A stretch of DNA of 64,000 nucleotides from Bacteroidota bacterium (GCA_020161835.1 JAIUNL010000003.1:1-64000); one strand, 5' to 3'; shown: positions 46,634-56,514, counted from the first letter of the stretch. Translations and numbers: made by a program. Notes: generated from the sequence alone by a model not told the origin.

Positions 46634-46667
46634 AACGTTCAAATAGCTGAAAACGTGCAAAACGTTC
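46634..46667 (-). promoter_or_regulatory. twin AACGTTC repeats in the sigma leader
   Basis: AACGTTC occurs at 46634-46640 and again at 46661-46667 (27 bases apart, core AACGTT palindromic), both between the promoter and ATG 46623. They may bind a dimeric regulator. No known site is recognised. Confidence 0.3.
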
Positions 46668-46672
46668 ATGCA

Positions 46673-46701
46673 ATTATACCGAAACTTTTCGCGGATGTCA
46701 A
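46673..46701 (-). promoter_or_regulatory. perfect sigma-70-type promoter of the ECF sigma gene
   Basis: On the minus strand TTGACA (46701-46696), a 17-base spacer and TATAAT (46678-46673) match the proteobacterial/firmicute consensus exactly, about 50 bases before ATG 46623. Other promoters in this window follow the Bacteroidota TAnnTTTG form. Confidence 0.65.
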
Positions 46702-46786
46702 TAAATTCAGATTCAATCTGTGAAATATTTTTTCTGTTAGGGATTTCGTACTTTGACACCGTATTATCGAAATATCCGGAGTTTTA

Positions 46787-49030
46787 GTGAAATCGATCTG
46801 GTTACAATTTCTGATGACTGTTTTTCTTCTTTTTGTGAGTTTTAGTGCCGGTGCACAAACGGTTTTGATAAAAGGTACGCTGAAAAACGAAGTGGGGAAA
46901 AGTGTAGTTGCAGATGCAAATATCATTGTAGTCGAAACCGGGGAGGGCACATCATCAGATAAAAACGGGCATTTTTCTTTGAAAATAGCAAAGATTAACC
47001 CTGCTTTCCATGTGGTTGTTACCCATATTAATTTTATTACCGGAAAATATCTGTTGACTGAATTCAGTAAAATGCCAGTCATCTATCTTAAGCCAAAAAT
47101 TGTTTCACTTGAAGAAACAACAGTTTTTGGAAACAGAGACGCCTTGAGTAAAACCAAAGATCTTCCGTTTTCCGGGGTATTGCTTAATGCCAAAGATTTT
47201 GAAAACGGAGGTTATTCAGGTGCAGCTGATCTGCTTAAAATGGATAATAGTATTCAGGCAGATGAAGATCTGAACGGGAAAAAAACCATTTCAATGAGAG
47301 GCGGCAATCCTGACGAAATTTTGGTTTTATATGACGGAATCAGGTTAAACAGAAATTTCGATAACAGCTATGATTTGTCGCAGATTGATCTTCAGGATCT
47401 TGAAAAGATTGAAATTATAAAAGGATCTAACTCAGTCCTTTATGGCGCGGAAGCATTTTCGGGAGTAATCAATTTAATTTCAAAGGAGAAACGTGATTAT
47501 ACCGCCAGATTCAGGCAGGAATTTGGTCCTTATAATTCAGGAAAATGGGGCGTTCAGGTTAATCATATTTCAGGACCATGGTCTGTCTCAGGAAGTTACA
47601 GGGCCGGTGCAATTAAACGTGAGTTCAATACTGAGATTAAGCCAAATCCGTTGCTGATCAATGAAGAAACCAGCCAGATGGTTACTCTTGGATATGAACT
47701 TGATACAGCAAAGGCGGGTAACTCATCTGCAGTAAGGTTGCAGTGGATGGGTTCAGCACTTCAATTTGAAAACCAGCGTGACGATGAGAAAGTAAAATCA
47801 TCTGAGAATTTAATTTCAGCCAGTTATAAAGGTTCTATCTGGGGTTTCGAAGATTTTAATCTCCGGCAAAGTTTTCACCGTCAATTTGACTCCCAGTCAC
47901 TTATATTATCAGATAAAAGTGCATCCCGGGTTATGGATGACAAAACGATAGCGTTTTCCTTGAGCAAAAATTCTGAATTTCCAATGTTAGACTGGACTGT
48001 TGCAACTCAGGCTGATTTTACTTCACTGAAGATTAACGATCAATCAAGAGAACTGTCGGGTATTTATTCCCAAAAACAAAATACTGTACTCAATAGAAAC
48101 CATGTTGGAATTGCCTCTATTCTAACTCATTTCCCTGAAATTGGGAGCGGGAAAATTAACCGGGCTGAAATCAGTATAAGTACCCGTTATGACAGGGTAA
48201 CAGATAAAATAAAGCCTGAGATTTCTGATCAGAAATTAGCTGCGTATTTTAAAGATACAACCGAGGTTTGGGAGTCAGCAGTTTTTAAGTTTTCAACGTC
48301 TCTATATGGTTCAAGCAAAAATCTGTTCTATTCTTTGTTTTTAAACATGGGCAAGAATGTAAAATTTCCCTCATTAAATTACCAGATGAGTTTGCCCGGA
48401 CAAATAATCAGTTCTACGAATAAGGGGAGACTTAAACCCGAAAAAAATGAAAGTATTGAAATAGGGTTAAACATAGGGCGGGATTTTACAGATAATAGTT
48501 TGCTCAACGGATGGGAATTTAACTCATGCCTTTTCAGAAATTATTATGAGAATAAATTCAGAACTATTTTAGAACCCGGAACCCTTGTTGCATTTTATGA
48601 TAATGTTCAGAAAGCCTCAATTGCAGGAATAGAAGCAAACTACATCCTGTACTTTTATACCCGAAAAATTTCTGCAGATGTAGGCGGGTCATATTACTCA
48701 ATTGATGAAAAACTCGCTTTTCCGTTCAAATCGACCTTTAAAAGAAATCTTTCACTGAAATATGATGACAATGGTTATCATCTTCAGATTTTTTGGTTTT
48801 ATGAAAGTGAACAGACAGGTTGGATCAGAGGCGAGAAAAACACCCTTGCGGAAGTTGAACTTCCATCCTTTTCTAATCTGGATATCCACGCCGGGAAAAA
48901 CATTGAGATTAATAACTATAAGGCCTTTATAAATTTAAGTTTCAGGAATATCCTAAAAACAGGAATTCTTTACAACGGACTGGCTCTGAGAGACCAGCGT
49001 ATTTATCTGACCTTCGGAGTTCAATATTGA
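46787..49030 (+). CDS. TonB-dependent outer-membrane receptor
   Basis: 747 residues from GTG 46787 with GGAG 6-7 bases upstream. Signal peptide ending in SFSAGAQ, a CarboxypepD_reg-like domain near 25-100, then a plug domain (about 110-225) with ISMRGGNPDEILVLYDG and LEKIEIIKGSNSVLYGAEAF (split for length), then a 22-strand-type barrel ending in an aromatic residue (TFGVQY). It takes up a chelate, vitamin or oligomer through the outer membrane; the substrate is not known. The lipoprotein gene overlaps its stop by 4 bases. Confidence 0.88.
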   Translation: MKSIWLQFLMTVFLLFVSFSAGAQTVLIKGTLKNEVGKSVVADANIIVVETGEGTSSDKNGHFSLKIAKINPAFHVVVTHINFITGKYLLTEFSKMPVIYLKPKIVSLEETTVFGNRDALSKTKDLPFSGVLLNAKDFENGGYSGAADLLKMDNSIQADEDLNGKKTISMRGGNPDEILVLYDGIRLNRNFDNSYDLSQIDLQDLEKIEIIKGSNSVLYGAEAFSGVINLISKEKRDYTARFRQEFGPYNSGKWGVQVNHISGPWSVSGSYRAGAIKREFNTEIKPNPLLINEETSQMVTLGYELDTAKAGNSSAVRLQWMGSALQFENQRDDEKVKSSENLISASYKGSIWGFEDFNLRQSFHRQFDSQSLILSDKSASRVMDDKTIAFSLSKNSEFPMLDWTVATQADFTSLKINDQSRELSGIYSQKQNTVLNRNHVGIASILTHFPEIGSGKINRAEISISTRYDRVTDKIKPEISDQKLAAYFKDTTEVWESAVFKFSTSLYGSSKNLFYSLFLNMGKNVKFPSLNYQMSLPGQIISSTNKGRLKPEKNESIEIGLNIGRDFTDNSLLNGWEFNSCLFRNYYENKFRTILEPGTLVAFYDNVQKASIAGIEANYILYFYTRKISADVGGSYYSIDEKLAFPFKSTFKRNLSLKYDDNGYHLQIFWFYESEQTGWIRGEKNTLAEVELPSFSNLDIHAGKNIEINNYKAFINLSFRNILKTGILYNGLALRDQRIYLTFGVQY

Positions 49031-49965
49031 GAACCTTTTCAATTTTTATAATTATAAGTTCACTTGCTGCATTTGGGTGTACTGAAAATCCTTTTGCAGA
49101 CGATAAAAGAAGTATTACAAATGACGGCACTTTTGTTTCAGGGCAGGTTTTGCTGGACAATGAGAGTGACCATTCAGGGGTTTATGTCTGGATCAGAGGG
49201 CCTGGATATAATACAAGGACAGATAAAAACGGGATGTTTAAACTTCAAATTCCGAAGGAAGGCGTTCAACCCGGTGCTGCATTTTCAGGGCAATTTACCG
49301 TCTATTTTTATCTCTCAAATTTCACAACTGATTCGTTACATCTTACGTTTTTAAAGGGCGCTTTACTTCTTCCGCAGACTGATGTTGATTCTAGAGGGAA
49401 TTTGAAAAAAGTTATTAAGCTTTCAAGCATTTTTTCAATTACAACTGAGGTCATTCCAAAAATAGTGACGATAAATGATGAGGACTCCTTATTTAATGAG
49501 GAGACGAATGAGTGGGAATTTCTGAATAATCTTGATACTGTCAAAATAAAAACAACGTATCAATTTACAAGTGTGGATTATCTAAGTTATCAACTTTATA
49601 TACCTTCTGATGGGCTGGGGAACCCTATGATCAGCTTAATAATAAGAACAGAGGATAACTCGGTTGAGCGGATACAAAATCTGAATTTTCAAAGGTGGGA
49701 AGTTTTTTATCCCAACAGAAATGAAAAAAAAGTTTTCAAATTTACTTTTCCGGTTACTTCTAAGTCAATTGTGTTTCCGAGTACCGACATTCCTCCCGGT
49801 GAATATGAATTCAGGCCGGTCATTGCAATAGTAAATACCCGGTTACCAGCTTCGCTGCTTCAGTCATTATGCCCGGGGATTCTGCATCTGCAGCCAGGTG
49901 AGTCCTTCATGAACATTCCGGTAAAGCAAAAGACAACTTATTTTACAGTTAAAAGCCTCAACTAA
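49027..49965 (+). CDS. lipoprotein partner of the TonB-dependent receptor
   Basis: 312 residues from TTG 49027, whose TTGA overlaps the receptor stop. A lipoprotein signal ends in FGC (Cys18). Residues about 35-75 look like a carboxypeptidase-regulatory-like beta domain (VSGQVLLDNESDHSGVYVWI, TDKNGMFKLQIP). The remainder is beta-rich with no known family. It probably sits in the outer membrane beside the receptor. Its stop overlaps that of the convergent DUF4175 gene. Confidence 0.7.
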   Translation: MRTFSIFIIISSLAAFGCTENPFADDKRSITNDGTFVSGQVLLDNESDHSGVYVWIRGPGYNTRTDKNGMFKLQIPKEGVQPGAAFSGQFTVYFYLSNFTTDSLHLTFLKGALLLPQTDVDSRGNLKKVIKLSSIFSITTEVIPKIVTINDEDSLFNEETNEWEFLNNLDTVKIKTTYQFTSVDYLSYQLYIPSDGLGNPMISLIIRTEDNSVERIQNLNFQRWEVFYPNRNEKKVFKFTFPVTSKSIVFPSTDIPPGEYEFRPVIAIVNTRLPASLLQSLCPGILHLQPGESFMNIPVKQKTTYFTVKSLN

Positions 49966-52900
49966 TTTTCCGGTTGGCGGAACTGGTAGTATTGGCGGAT
50001 AAAATTCTGATAGGTACTGTTAAACTGATCGAGATTGCGCTGAAGTTCAATAACTTTTTCAGAAGATTTCTGTTCATATTTCAATTGAAAATCAGACGGT
50101 TTAAATTCCTTTTTATTTGAAAATGATTCCCGTTTTTCTTCGAACTCACGTTCAATTGTACTTCGTTGTGAATCAAGCATCCGGCTCAGAATTTTTTGCT
50201 GACGTTCAATCACTTTGCTGTCAATATTTTCAATCAGTTCTTTTGATGCTTTTTCCATTTCTTTTTCAACCTGAGAAAGTTGGGAGGCGAGACCTGTGTT
50301 TTGCTGGGTTGCCGCTGCTCGCTGCATCAAGTCCTGAAGTTGTTGTCTGATCGCTTCCTGCTGAGCGGCCATTTGTGAAAGGCGCTCCTGCGACGGACCT
50401 TGCTTTTGCCCGCTTTTTTTCCCCTGCTCATCCATGACCTGCTGATTGAGTCCTTGTTGCCTGTTGGCCAGGTCTCTCATTTCGTCAAAAAATGATTTTT
50501 GCTGATCACCCTGACCGCCCTGTCCCTGTTGCTGGTTAGCTTTCTGAGACATCAGGTTAAGAATGCGATAGATCAAACCATTTACCTGGGTTCGGGCTGC
50601 AATGCGGCTTAATTCGGCTGCACCGGTTTGTCCGTCGGCAAATTGAGTTTTTGCCTGTATCATTGAAGTTGAAATTGATTCAAGATCACGGGTTAAGAGC
50701 AAACCCAGCTGGGGTTCACGTGCTGCAATGGCGGAGGCTGAATCAGAGATAAACCTAAGCGTTTGGCTAAGCTGATCAGAATAAGAAGCTCCCCATCGTG
50801 CCGGATCACGTCCCGGAAGTGGCGTACCGGCCAACTCTGACCATTGATTCGCTTTTAACAGCAATTGTCTGAGCATAGTGAGAATAATCATATTCTGATT
50901 TTCCTGAAAGGCCTGCTGCATGTCGCCGGATTTTTTATTCAGTTCCTGAAGTTTTTGGCTAAGTTCCTGAGATTCATTTTTAGCCTGTTCATTTTTTTTC
51001 TGGTTTAAGTTGTTCTCAACAGACTTTGATTTTTGAGCCAGTTTATTCTTCTCAAAAAATTCACGGAGTTCGGCCATTTCTTTTTTTGGAAGGTTTTTCT
51101 GTTCACTTAGATCAGAGGCTTTCTTTTCCATTTCAGAAACCTGTTTTTCGAGATCTTCAAGTTTGTCTGTCTGAAGATTTTGCTGACTGGCAGCTTTGTC
51201 GGTTTCTGGTTGGTCTTTTTGCAGATTGGCCTGAATTTTTTGCTGGTCCTGGGCAAGTTGCCGTGTTTTTTGAGAAAATTCCTCAAATTTCTGTTCAAGT
51301 TGCAATCTTTTAACTGTTTCAATGGATTGCTCAAGTTGTTTGTTGAGACTTTCATTATCCATTTTAAGGTTTTTCATTGCTTCAAGAACATTATTTCGGT
51401 CAAGCTTGTCCATGCTGTCCTGAAGCCTGTTAAGCATTTCCTGAATTTTAGGGTTCTTTGATTCCTGAATCAGTTTCTGAAGTTCAAGGTATTTTTGAAG
51501 TGTTTCTGGAGGAAGTGTTTGAGTTTTGTTCAATTCCTGAAACTGTTTATCCATTTTTTTCTGCAGATCATCCATGTGCTGATCCAGATTCTTTTTCTGA
51601 TCCTGCATTTTACCGAGTTCAGCCTGCTCTGTAAATGAAAGCTGCCCACCTTTTTTTCTGATGTCGTCCAGATTTTTTTCGATATTTTTTTTCAGAGTTT
51701 CAGTTTGCTCTTTCACCTTATTCAGCTCTGAAATGAGAGAGGTTGTGAGTGAATCAGCCTGTTTGAATGATTCATCAATTGTTGGGGTTTCTACAGTAAG
51801 AATCTCACTCCAGGTCAGGTGTCCGCCTTGTAAAAACGGATAATTATCTGCCACTCCAATTTTAAATTCAACCCAATCGCCTGGAATGAGGTTTTTATCG
51901 GGAACCGGCCAAACAATTGCAGATGAAAAACCGGTGTTAATGGTTTGGGGAGATATTAAGGGGGCAGTAGTCCATAAAGGTTCTATCAGGTCAAACTCAG
52001 ATCTGATTCGATACTGGATAAGAAAACGGAGGATGCCGTAATCATCAGTTGAAGAAATCCGGAGGGGGATAGTTAGATCACGATTGGTAAAGTCAGAAGC
52101 CATTTGAACAGAAATGGTGGGGAATTCATCCTTAATAACTGAAACTGAAAACCACGAAGAATCACGGTTATTCAGTGAATCCCGGTCAGAAATCAGAAAT
52201 CTAAAACGAAAGTCAGAAAAGACCGGCTGTTCAACCTGAATGGAGGAACCTGAAAAAGAAAGAGGCTGCTTTTTCCATCCATCCAGAATAAATGAAACCG
52301 GGTCTTTTGAACTTCCTGCTGTAAGTGAAAGCCGTGTTCCCTCAGGAATACGCACTTGATTGCCATTTTGAAGGGTATGAGTTGCCGACGGCTGCCGGGT
52401 ATAAACAGGCGGAACCAGAGCCAGTACAAATTTTGAAAGAAATGGACGGTCAACCACTTTTACCGAATAAACATCAGACCTGAACCAATCATTTTGAAGC
52501 TGATAAGAAAGATTCTCCTGAAGGTTGGGGTAAGAATAAATCAGATTCCGGTTATCCGGACTTGTAATTTTTTCAGGATTTCCGCCAGATTTTTCAATAC
52601 TCAGATAAACTGGCGAAGGCGAGTTGAAATATTCTGCATGGATATTAAGCGTATCACCCCGTTCAATTTTAATTGTACCAGGTGAAATTGTAAAGTAAAG
52701 ATCGGTCATGTGTGCCGATTTGGTCCAGGGAAGCAAAAGATCATGCCATCCTTTGCCAAGAAAGAACAAGCTGGTGAAGAATAAAACCACAAGTACAGCA
52801 GAGATGAGCAAAATCCGGTTTTCAGCGGGATTTCTTTTCCTGAGCGAAAGTGGGGTTTCGGGTGAGTCAAATCCGGGTAGAAAATACAAATTCAAGAACT

Positions 52901-53228
52901 GATTCCGCTGTTGCTGATTCATGGAAGAAAAACCGGAGAGGACTTCTTCAAGTTCAAGGGGTTTGAGTTGCTGTTTAAATTTCCTGACTGACCGCCAAAC
53001 CAAAAAAGTATAAATGAAAATCAGCACAAGGCAAAGGGACAATAAAAGCGAGAAAAAAGCCCATCTGACACCAACGGGCATGAGCTGATCCTGGAAAAAA
53101 ACGGAAGAAAGCAAGGCAAGGGCAAAAAGTGAGAAGAAAAACAGACTGAAGGAGCGAAAACGTCTGAGAAGTTCTGCTTTTAGGATAAAGGATTTCAGAA
53201 AAGAAGGAATCATTGGCTGATTGCCCAT
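49962..53228 (-). CDS. DUF4175-family membrane protein
   Basis: 1088 residues. TMs near 28-50, 60-85 and 143-165. A beta-rich periplasmic region (about 180-480) is followed by a long Gln/Lys-rich coiled coil (about 485-960) with repeated LQKKMDK- and QDQQKIQ-like stretches, then a final coiled coil. This fits DUF4175, a family of unknown function found in FCB bacteria near MoxR/DUF58-type genes. Here it is co-transcribed with the DUF4159 gene (19-base overlap), which supports the assignment. Confidence 0.8.
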   Translation of the reverse strand: MGNQPMIPSFLKSFILKAELLRRFRSFSLFFFSLFALALLSSVFFQDQLMPVGVRWAFFSLLLSLCLVLIFIYTFLVWRSVRKFKQQLKPLELEEVLSGFSSMNQQQRNQFLNLYFLPGFDSPETPLSLRKRNPAENRILLISAVLVVLFFTSLFFLGKGWHDLLLPWTKSAHMTDLYFTISPGTIKIERGDTLNIHAEYFNSPSPVYLSIEKSGGNPEKITSPDNRNLIYSYPNLQENLSYQLQNDWFRSDVYSVKVVDRPFLSKFVLALVPPVYTRQPSATHTLQNGNQVRIPEGTRLSLTAGSSKDPVSFILDGWKKQPLSFSGSSIQVEQPVFSDFRFRFLISDRDSLNNRDSSWFSVSVIKDEFPTISVQMASDFTNRDLTIPLRISSTDDYGILRFLIQYRIRSEFDLIEPLWTTAPLISPQTINTGFSSAIVWPVPDKNLIPGDWVEFKIGVADNYPFLQGGHLTWSEILTVETPTIDESFKQADSLTTSLISELNKVKEQTETLKKNIEKNLDDIRKKGGQLSFTEQAELGKMQDQKKNLDQHMDDLQKKMDKQFQELNKTQTLPPETLQKYLELQKLIQESKNPKIQEMLNRLQDSMDKLDRNNVLEAMKNLKMDNESLNKQLEQSIETVKRLQLEQKFEEFSQKTRQLAQDQQKIQANLQKDQPETDKAASQQNLQTDKLEDLEKQVSEMEKKASDLSEQKNLPKKEMAELREFFEKNKLAQKSKSVENNLNQKKNEQAKNESQELSQKLQELNKKSGDMQQAFQENQNMIILTMLRQLLLKANQWSELAGTPLPGRDPARWGASYSDQLSQTLRFISDSASAIAAREPQLGLLLTRDLESISTSMIQAKTQFADGQTGAAELSRIAARTQVNGLIYRILNLMSQKANQQQGQGGQGDQQKSFFDEMRDLANRQQGLNQQVMDEQGKKSGQKQGPSQERLSQMAAQQEAIRQQLQDLMQRAAATQQNTGLASQLSQVEKEMEKASKELIENIDSKVIERQQKILSRMLDSQRSTIEREFEEKRESFSNKKEFKPSDFQLKYEQKSSEKVIELQRNLDQFNSTYQNFIRQYYQFRQPEN

Positions 53229-53875
53229 ATCACGATATTGGTGCCTAATTTTAAAGCAAGGTCACGGGTTTCAGGTGCGTCATTGTGAACCTCGGGATCT
53301 TCCCATCCATCACCCAGATCGGTTTCGGTCGTGAATAAAAGTATCAAACGGTTACCGTCAAAAATACCATAAGCTAATGGAGCTTTTCCGTCATGTTCAT
53401 GAATTTTGGGTAGCCCCTGGGGAAAAGAAAACCAGGCGGTGTACATCGGATAGGAAGGCGGAATCAGTTTGAGTTCACGGTCAGGAAAAAGATTTTTCAC
53501 TTCTTTAAAAAAATAGGGAGCCATGCCATAGTTGTCATCAATGTGAAGAAAGCCACCATTTAAAAGAAAAGCCCTTAGATTCCGTCGTTCAGAATCAGAA
53601 AAAACAATATTTCCATGTCCGGTTGTGTGGAGAAAATTATATTGAAACAGAGCCGAAGACCCGGCTTCAACGGTTTCGATTCTGGTGTTTACCCTGACTG
53701 TAGAATTGGAGTTAACATAGACGGCAAGATTGGGTAAACTGGTCGGATTTGCATACCAGTCGCCGCCACCACCATATTTCAGCAATCCCATTTTAACCTG
53801 AGCCAGGCTTTGGCAGGGTAGGGAAATCAGGGAAACGGTCATCCCGAATAAAAGAAGAATTTGTTTCATCATCAT
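53210..53875 (-). CDS. DUF4159-domain exported protein
   Basis: About 221 residues from ATG 53875 (ATGs at 53872 and 53869 are equivalent). A signal peptide (QILLLFGMTVSLISLPCQSLAQ in part) is followed by MGLLKYGGGGDWYANPTSLPN (cut: YGGGGDWY), LHTTGHG and GGFLHIDDNYGM, all typical of DUF4159, a Rossmann-like domain of unknown function. An upstream extension to 54025 is Lys/Phe-rich and not family-like. It overlaps the start of the DUF4175 gene by 19 bases and is first in that operon. Confidence 0.82.
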   Translation of the reverse strand: MMMKQILLLFGMTVSLISLPCQSLAQVKMGLLKYGGGGDWYANPTSLPNLAVYVNSNSTVRVNTRIETVEAGSSALFQYNFLHTTGHGNIVFSDSERRNLRAFLLNGGFLHIDDNYGMAPYFFKEVKNLFPDRELKLIPPSYPMYTAWFSFPQGLPKIHEHDGKAPLAYGIFDGNRLILLFTTETDLGDGWEDPEVHNDAPETRDLALKLGTNIVIWAISQ

Positions 53876-54128
53876 ATAAAGATTGAATTTACGAAGGAAG
53901 GTTCCCAAAAGGAATTTTATGGTGGAAAAGGTGTGAGGTTTGATGGGAATGAAAGAATTTTTTAAACCTGAAATTATGTATTGCAGGCAACAAAATGAAC
54001 TTTTAAAGTATGATAAAAGGGTCAAGATTAGAAAAAGATTTAAAGATTCGAATGTTGTTGTATTTAACTGTTTATAAGGTTACTTTATAAAATCAGTTAA
54101 GTTCCCGTTTTATGAAAGGATTTTGATC

Positions 54129-56267
54129 ATGTGTAAAAAGTTAGTTGCGATCCTGAGTCTCCAATTATTCCTTCTTTATTTTACCAGTTTTGCCGGTAAT
54201 TATCTGTATGTCTCTGACCCAAGAGGCTGGGGTTCAATTCAAGGCACAATTGAAGCTGCATTGGTTTCAGTGAAACCAAAAGGAATTTACACTGAGGTAG
54301 GCCTATACCTGACTTTTTCTGCCCGTGATTGGTATTATAATGCCAGTGACTCTCTTGAAGTTCAGTTTTATTTTGATCTCCCGGAAAATTCAATTGTAAC
54401 CGATTCCTGGCTTTGGGTAGAAGAAGATATTATCCGTGGGAAAATTATGGATAAATGGACAGCATCAGCCATTTATGAAGATATTGTCAAACGGAGAAGG
54501 GACCCTTCCATTCTGTTTAAAACCGGGAAGACAAGTTACAACTTACGTATTTTTCCGATGGTAGCCAGTCAGAAAAGAAAAGTAAAAATAACGTATTTGG
54601 TGCCAACACAATGGACGGCAAATAACGTGCTTACCTCTTTGCCAACCGGACTTTTAACGGCCTCCAGATACCCGGTTTCTCCTTTTTACCTTTTAACCTG
54701 GCTCAATGAGGAATGGAAAAATCCTGAAATATTGGAATTTCCAGGAATTAATTTTCAAAATTTGTCTGATTCAGCTTTTGGGAATTATATCCGGGCTGAT
54801 ATCCCTTCTGAGGCAGTGAACGGACCCCTGAATTTTTCTGTTGATTCGCCAATGATCAATGGTTTGTATTTCAACTATTTCAAAAAGGGAAATGAAGGAA
54901 CTTATCAGATGGCTTTATTGCCAGGTAAGGCATTGAATATTTCTGCCCCGACCAAGCTTTCAGTTTTAATTGACTATACATCTTCAAATTCTACTATTCA
55001 AAAAGCAGATATTCTGAATCAGGTGAGAGTGCAACTGCATTCCAGTCTTACCGAAAAAGATTCATTCAATGTGATTTTATCGAATCTGACTATTTCCCGC
55101 TTAAGTGAGAAGTGGATGAAGGCGGATTCTGCAACTATTGAGACTGTTTTTTCAGGGTTGAATGCGGGGTCTTTTGCCAATTACAGCAATTTGCCAGCTT
55201 TATTAAGCAATGGAATTGATTTTATTAAGAAAACAGGAAATGATGGATCCATCCTGCTGATTTCAAATGATAAACAGGTTGGCAGTTATCAGGCTGCAAA
55301 TCAGCTAATGGCTGACTTGATGAATCTGATGCCTTCAAAAATTCCCATCCACATTGCAGATTATAATGAAAGTTATTCTTACCAATACATTGGTGGCAGA
55401 TACTATTATGGAAATGAATATTTTTACACCAATTTGTCAAGACAAACAGGCGGCAACTTTTTCAGGAAAGATTACAATAACACATTCCAAGGCTTACTTG
55501 GGAGTACCTTTGGCGTCATCAGTGGTTTTATTAATTCCTTTGATCTTCATACCGACGTTGAAAATGGATATTGCTATAGCCGGTATTCATTAACCGGACA
55601 AAATAAGACCGGATTTTTAAATCAAACCATCATGGAAATTGGCAAATTCAGAGGAGATTTACCTTTTACAGCTGAAGTTTCAGGAAGTATGGAAAGCCAG
55701 GTGTTTTCTCAATCACTTTCTGTGAATGAAAATCAGGCCGTATTGGCGGATAGTCTTTCTGAAGAAGCATGGGCCGGAAACCAAATTCAATTTTTGGAAG
55801 CGTTGCCTCAAACCAATAATATCGTGAGTGAAATTGTTGATTTGAGTATAAAGGAAAGAGTGCTTTCTGTCTATTCAGCCTACCTGTGTCTCGAGCCTTC
55901 AAGAGGTGGTGAGGTGTGTTATGATTGTATGGATGAATCTGGATTGGTAAGTGTTGAAGATAACCCGGCTCCTGAAAATGGAGATTCTCTTATAAGTGCC
56001 TACCCGAATCCGTTTAACAATCAGGTCAGTATTCGAATTACCTTGCCTGAAAGTATGGTGATGGAAAATTTTTCTGCCAAGATTTATAATGTTTTGGGTC
56101 AGGTTGTTTATACCTATCAGTTTAATAGATCGTCCAGAGAAAATAATTTGCAATTAACCTGGACCGGGTTGAATGATTCTGGTTCAAGCATGGCATCAGG
56201 TGTTTATTTCTTCGTCATTGATCTGCCCGGGAAACGGTATTCACACCGGCTGATGCTGTTGAAATAG
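54129..56267 (+). CDS. VIT-domain protein with vWA-like region and T9SS sorting tail
   Basis: 712 residues from ATG 54129 (AAAGGA lies 8 bases upstream; a TTG at 54123 is too close). Signal peptide ILSLQLFLLYFTSFAG. Residues about 35-165 form a VIT domain (the IEAALVSVKPKGIYTEV start and the MDKWTASAIYEDIVKRRRDPS hallmark, cut to YEDIVKRRRDP). About 275-460 resembles a vWA fold but the MIDAS Asp-x-Ser-x-Ser is replaced by LIDYTSS. The last 90 residues (AYPNPFNNQVSI... to HRLMLLK) form a T9SS type A sorting tail. It is thus probably a secreted, surface-attached inter-alpha-trypsin-like protein. It stands alone. Confidence 0.82.
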   Translation: MCKKLVAILSLQLFLLYFTSFAGNYLYVSDPRGWGSIQGTIEAALVSVKPKGIYTEVGLYLTFSARDWYYNASDSLEVQFYFDLPENSIVTDSWLWVEEDIIRGKIMDKWTASAIYEDIVKRRRDPSILFKTGKTSYNLRIFPMVASQKRKVKITYLVPTQWTANNVLTSLPTGLLTASRYPVSPFYLLTWLNEEWKNPEILEFPGINFQNLSDSAFGNYIRADIPSEAVNGPLNFSVDSPMINGLYFNYFKKGNEGTYQMALLPGKALNISAPTKLSVLIDYTSSNSTIQKADILNQVRVQLHSSLTEKDSFNVILSNLTISRLSEKWMKADSATIETVFSGLNAGSFANYSNLPALLSNGIDFIKKTGNDGSILLISNDKQVGSYQAANQLMADLMNLMPSKIPIHIADYNESYSYQYIGGRYYYGNEYFYTNLSRQTGGNFFRKDYNNTFQGLLGSTFGVISGFINSFDLHTDVENGYCYSRYSLTGQNKTGFLNQTIMEIGKFRGDLPFTAEVSGSMESQVFSQSLSVNENQAVLADSLSEEAWAGNQIQFLEALPQTNNIVSEIVDLSIKERVLSVYSAYLCLEPSRGGEVCYDCMDESGLVSVEDNPAPENGDSLISAYPNPFNNQVSIRITLPESMVMENFSAKIYNVLGQVVYTYQFNRSSRENNLQLTWTGLNDSGSSMASGVYFFVIDLPGKRYSHRLMLLK

Positions 56268-56285
56268 GCATAAGGATTAAGGCAT

Positions 56286-56341
56286 AAGGTGTAAGCGGAA
56301 ATTGAACACCAGACTTTTATTTTGCTTTTACCTTACACCTT
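56286..56341. repeat. 10-bp inverted repeat with TAAGG/CCTTA motifs
   Basis: AAGGTGTAAG at 56286-56295 is the perfect complement of CTTACACCTT at 56332-56341. The left arm follows two direct copies of GCATAAGG. The motif CCTTACAC also recurs at 5270-5286. Function unknown. Confidence 0.4.
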
Positions 56342-56360
56342 AAACCTGTTTTCCCCTAAG

Positions 56361-56392
56361 TTTGCTCAGAAAAAAATAAAATTGTATCTTTG
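56361..56392 (+). promoter_or_regulatory. Bacteroidota-type promoter of tRNA-Arg
   Basis: TTTG at 56361-56364, 20-base spacer, TATCTTTG at 56385-56392: a full match to TTTG-N-TAnnTTTG, ending 16 bases before the mature tRNA. Confidence 0.8.
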
Positions 56393-56408
56393 CAATCCAT
56401 CTAAAAAC

Positions 56409-56482
56409 GCTCTCGTAGCTCAGATGGATAGAGCGCTTGCCTCCGAAGCAAGAGGTCATGGGTTCGAATCCCGTCGAGAGTA
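56409..56482 (+). tRNA. tRNA-Arg (anticodon CCG)
   Basis: Seven-bp acceptor stem GCTCTCG / CGAGAGT, D stem GCTC/GAGC, anticodon stem CTTGC/GCAAG with loop CTCCGAA (anticodon CCG, reads CGG), and T arm with TTCGAAT between ATGGG and CCCGT. The discriminator base is A. CCA is not encoded. A terminator follows 4 bases later. Confidence 0.96.
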
Positions 56483-56486
56483 CTAA

Positions 56487-56514
56487 AAGTCTGCCGTAAA
56501 AGCAGACTTTTTTT
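56487..56514 (+). terminator. Rho-independent terminator after tRNA-Arg
   Basis: Stem AAGTCTGC / GCAGACTT with a 7-base loop followed by further T residues. Confidence 0.9.

Noticed and set aside
54058..54088. Bacteroidota promoter before the VIT gene (TTG, 20 bases, TACTTTAT)
   Set aside because: Two mismatches in the TAnnTTTG element; too weak to list.
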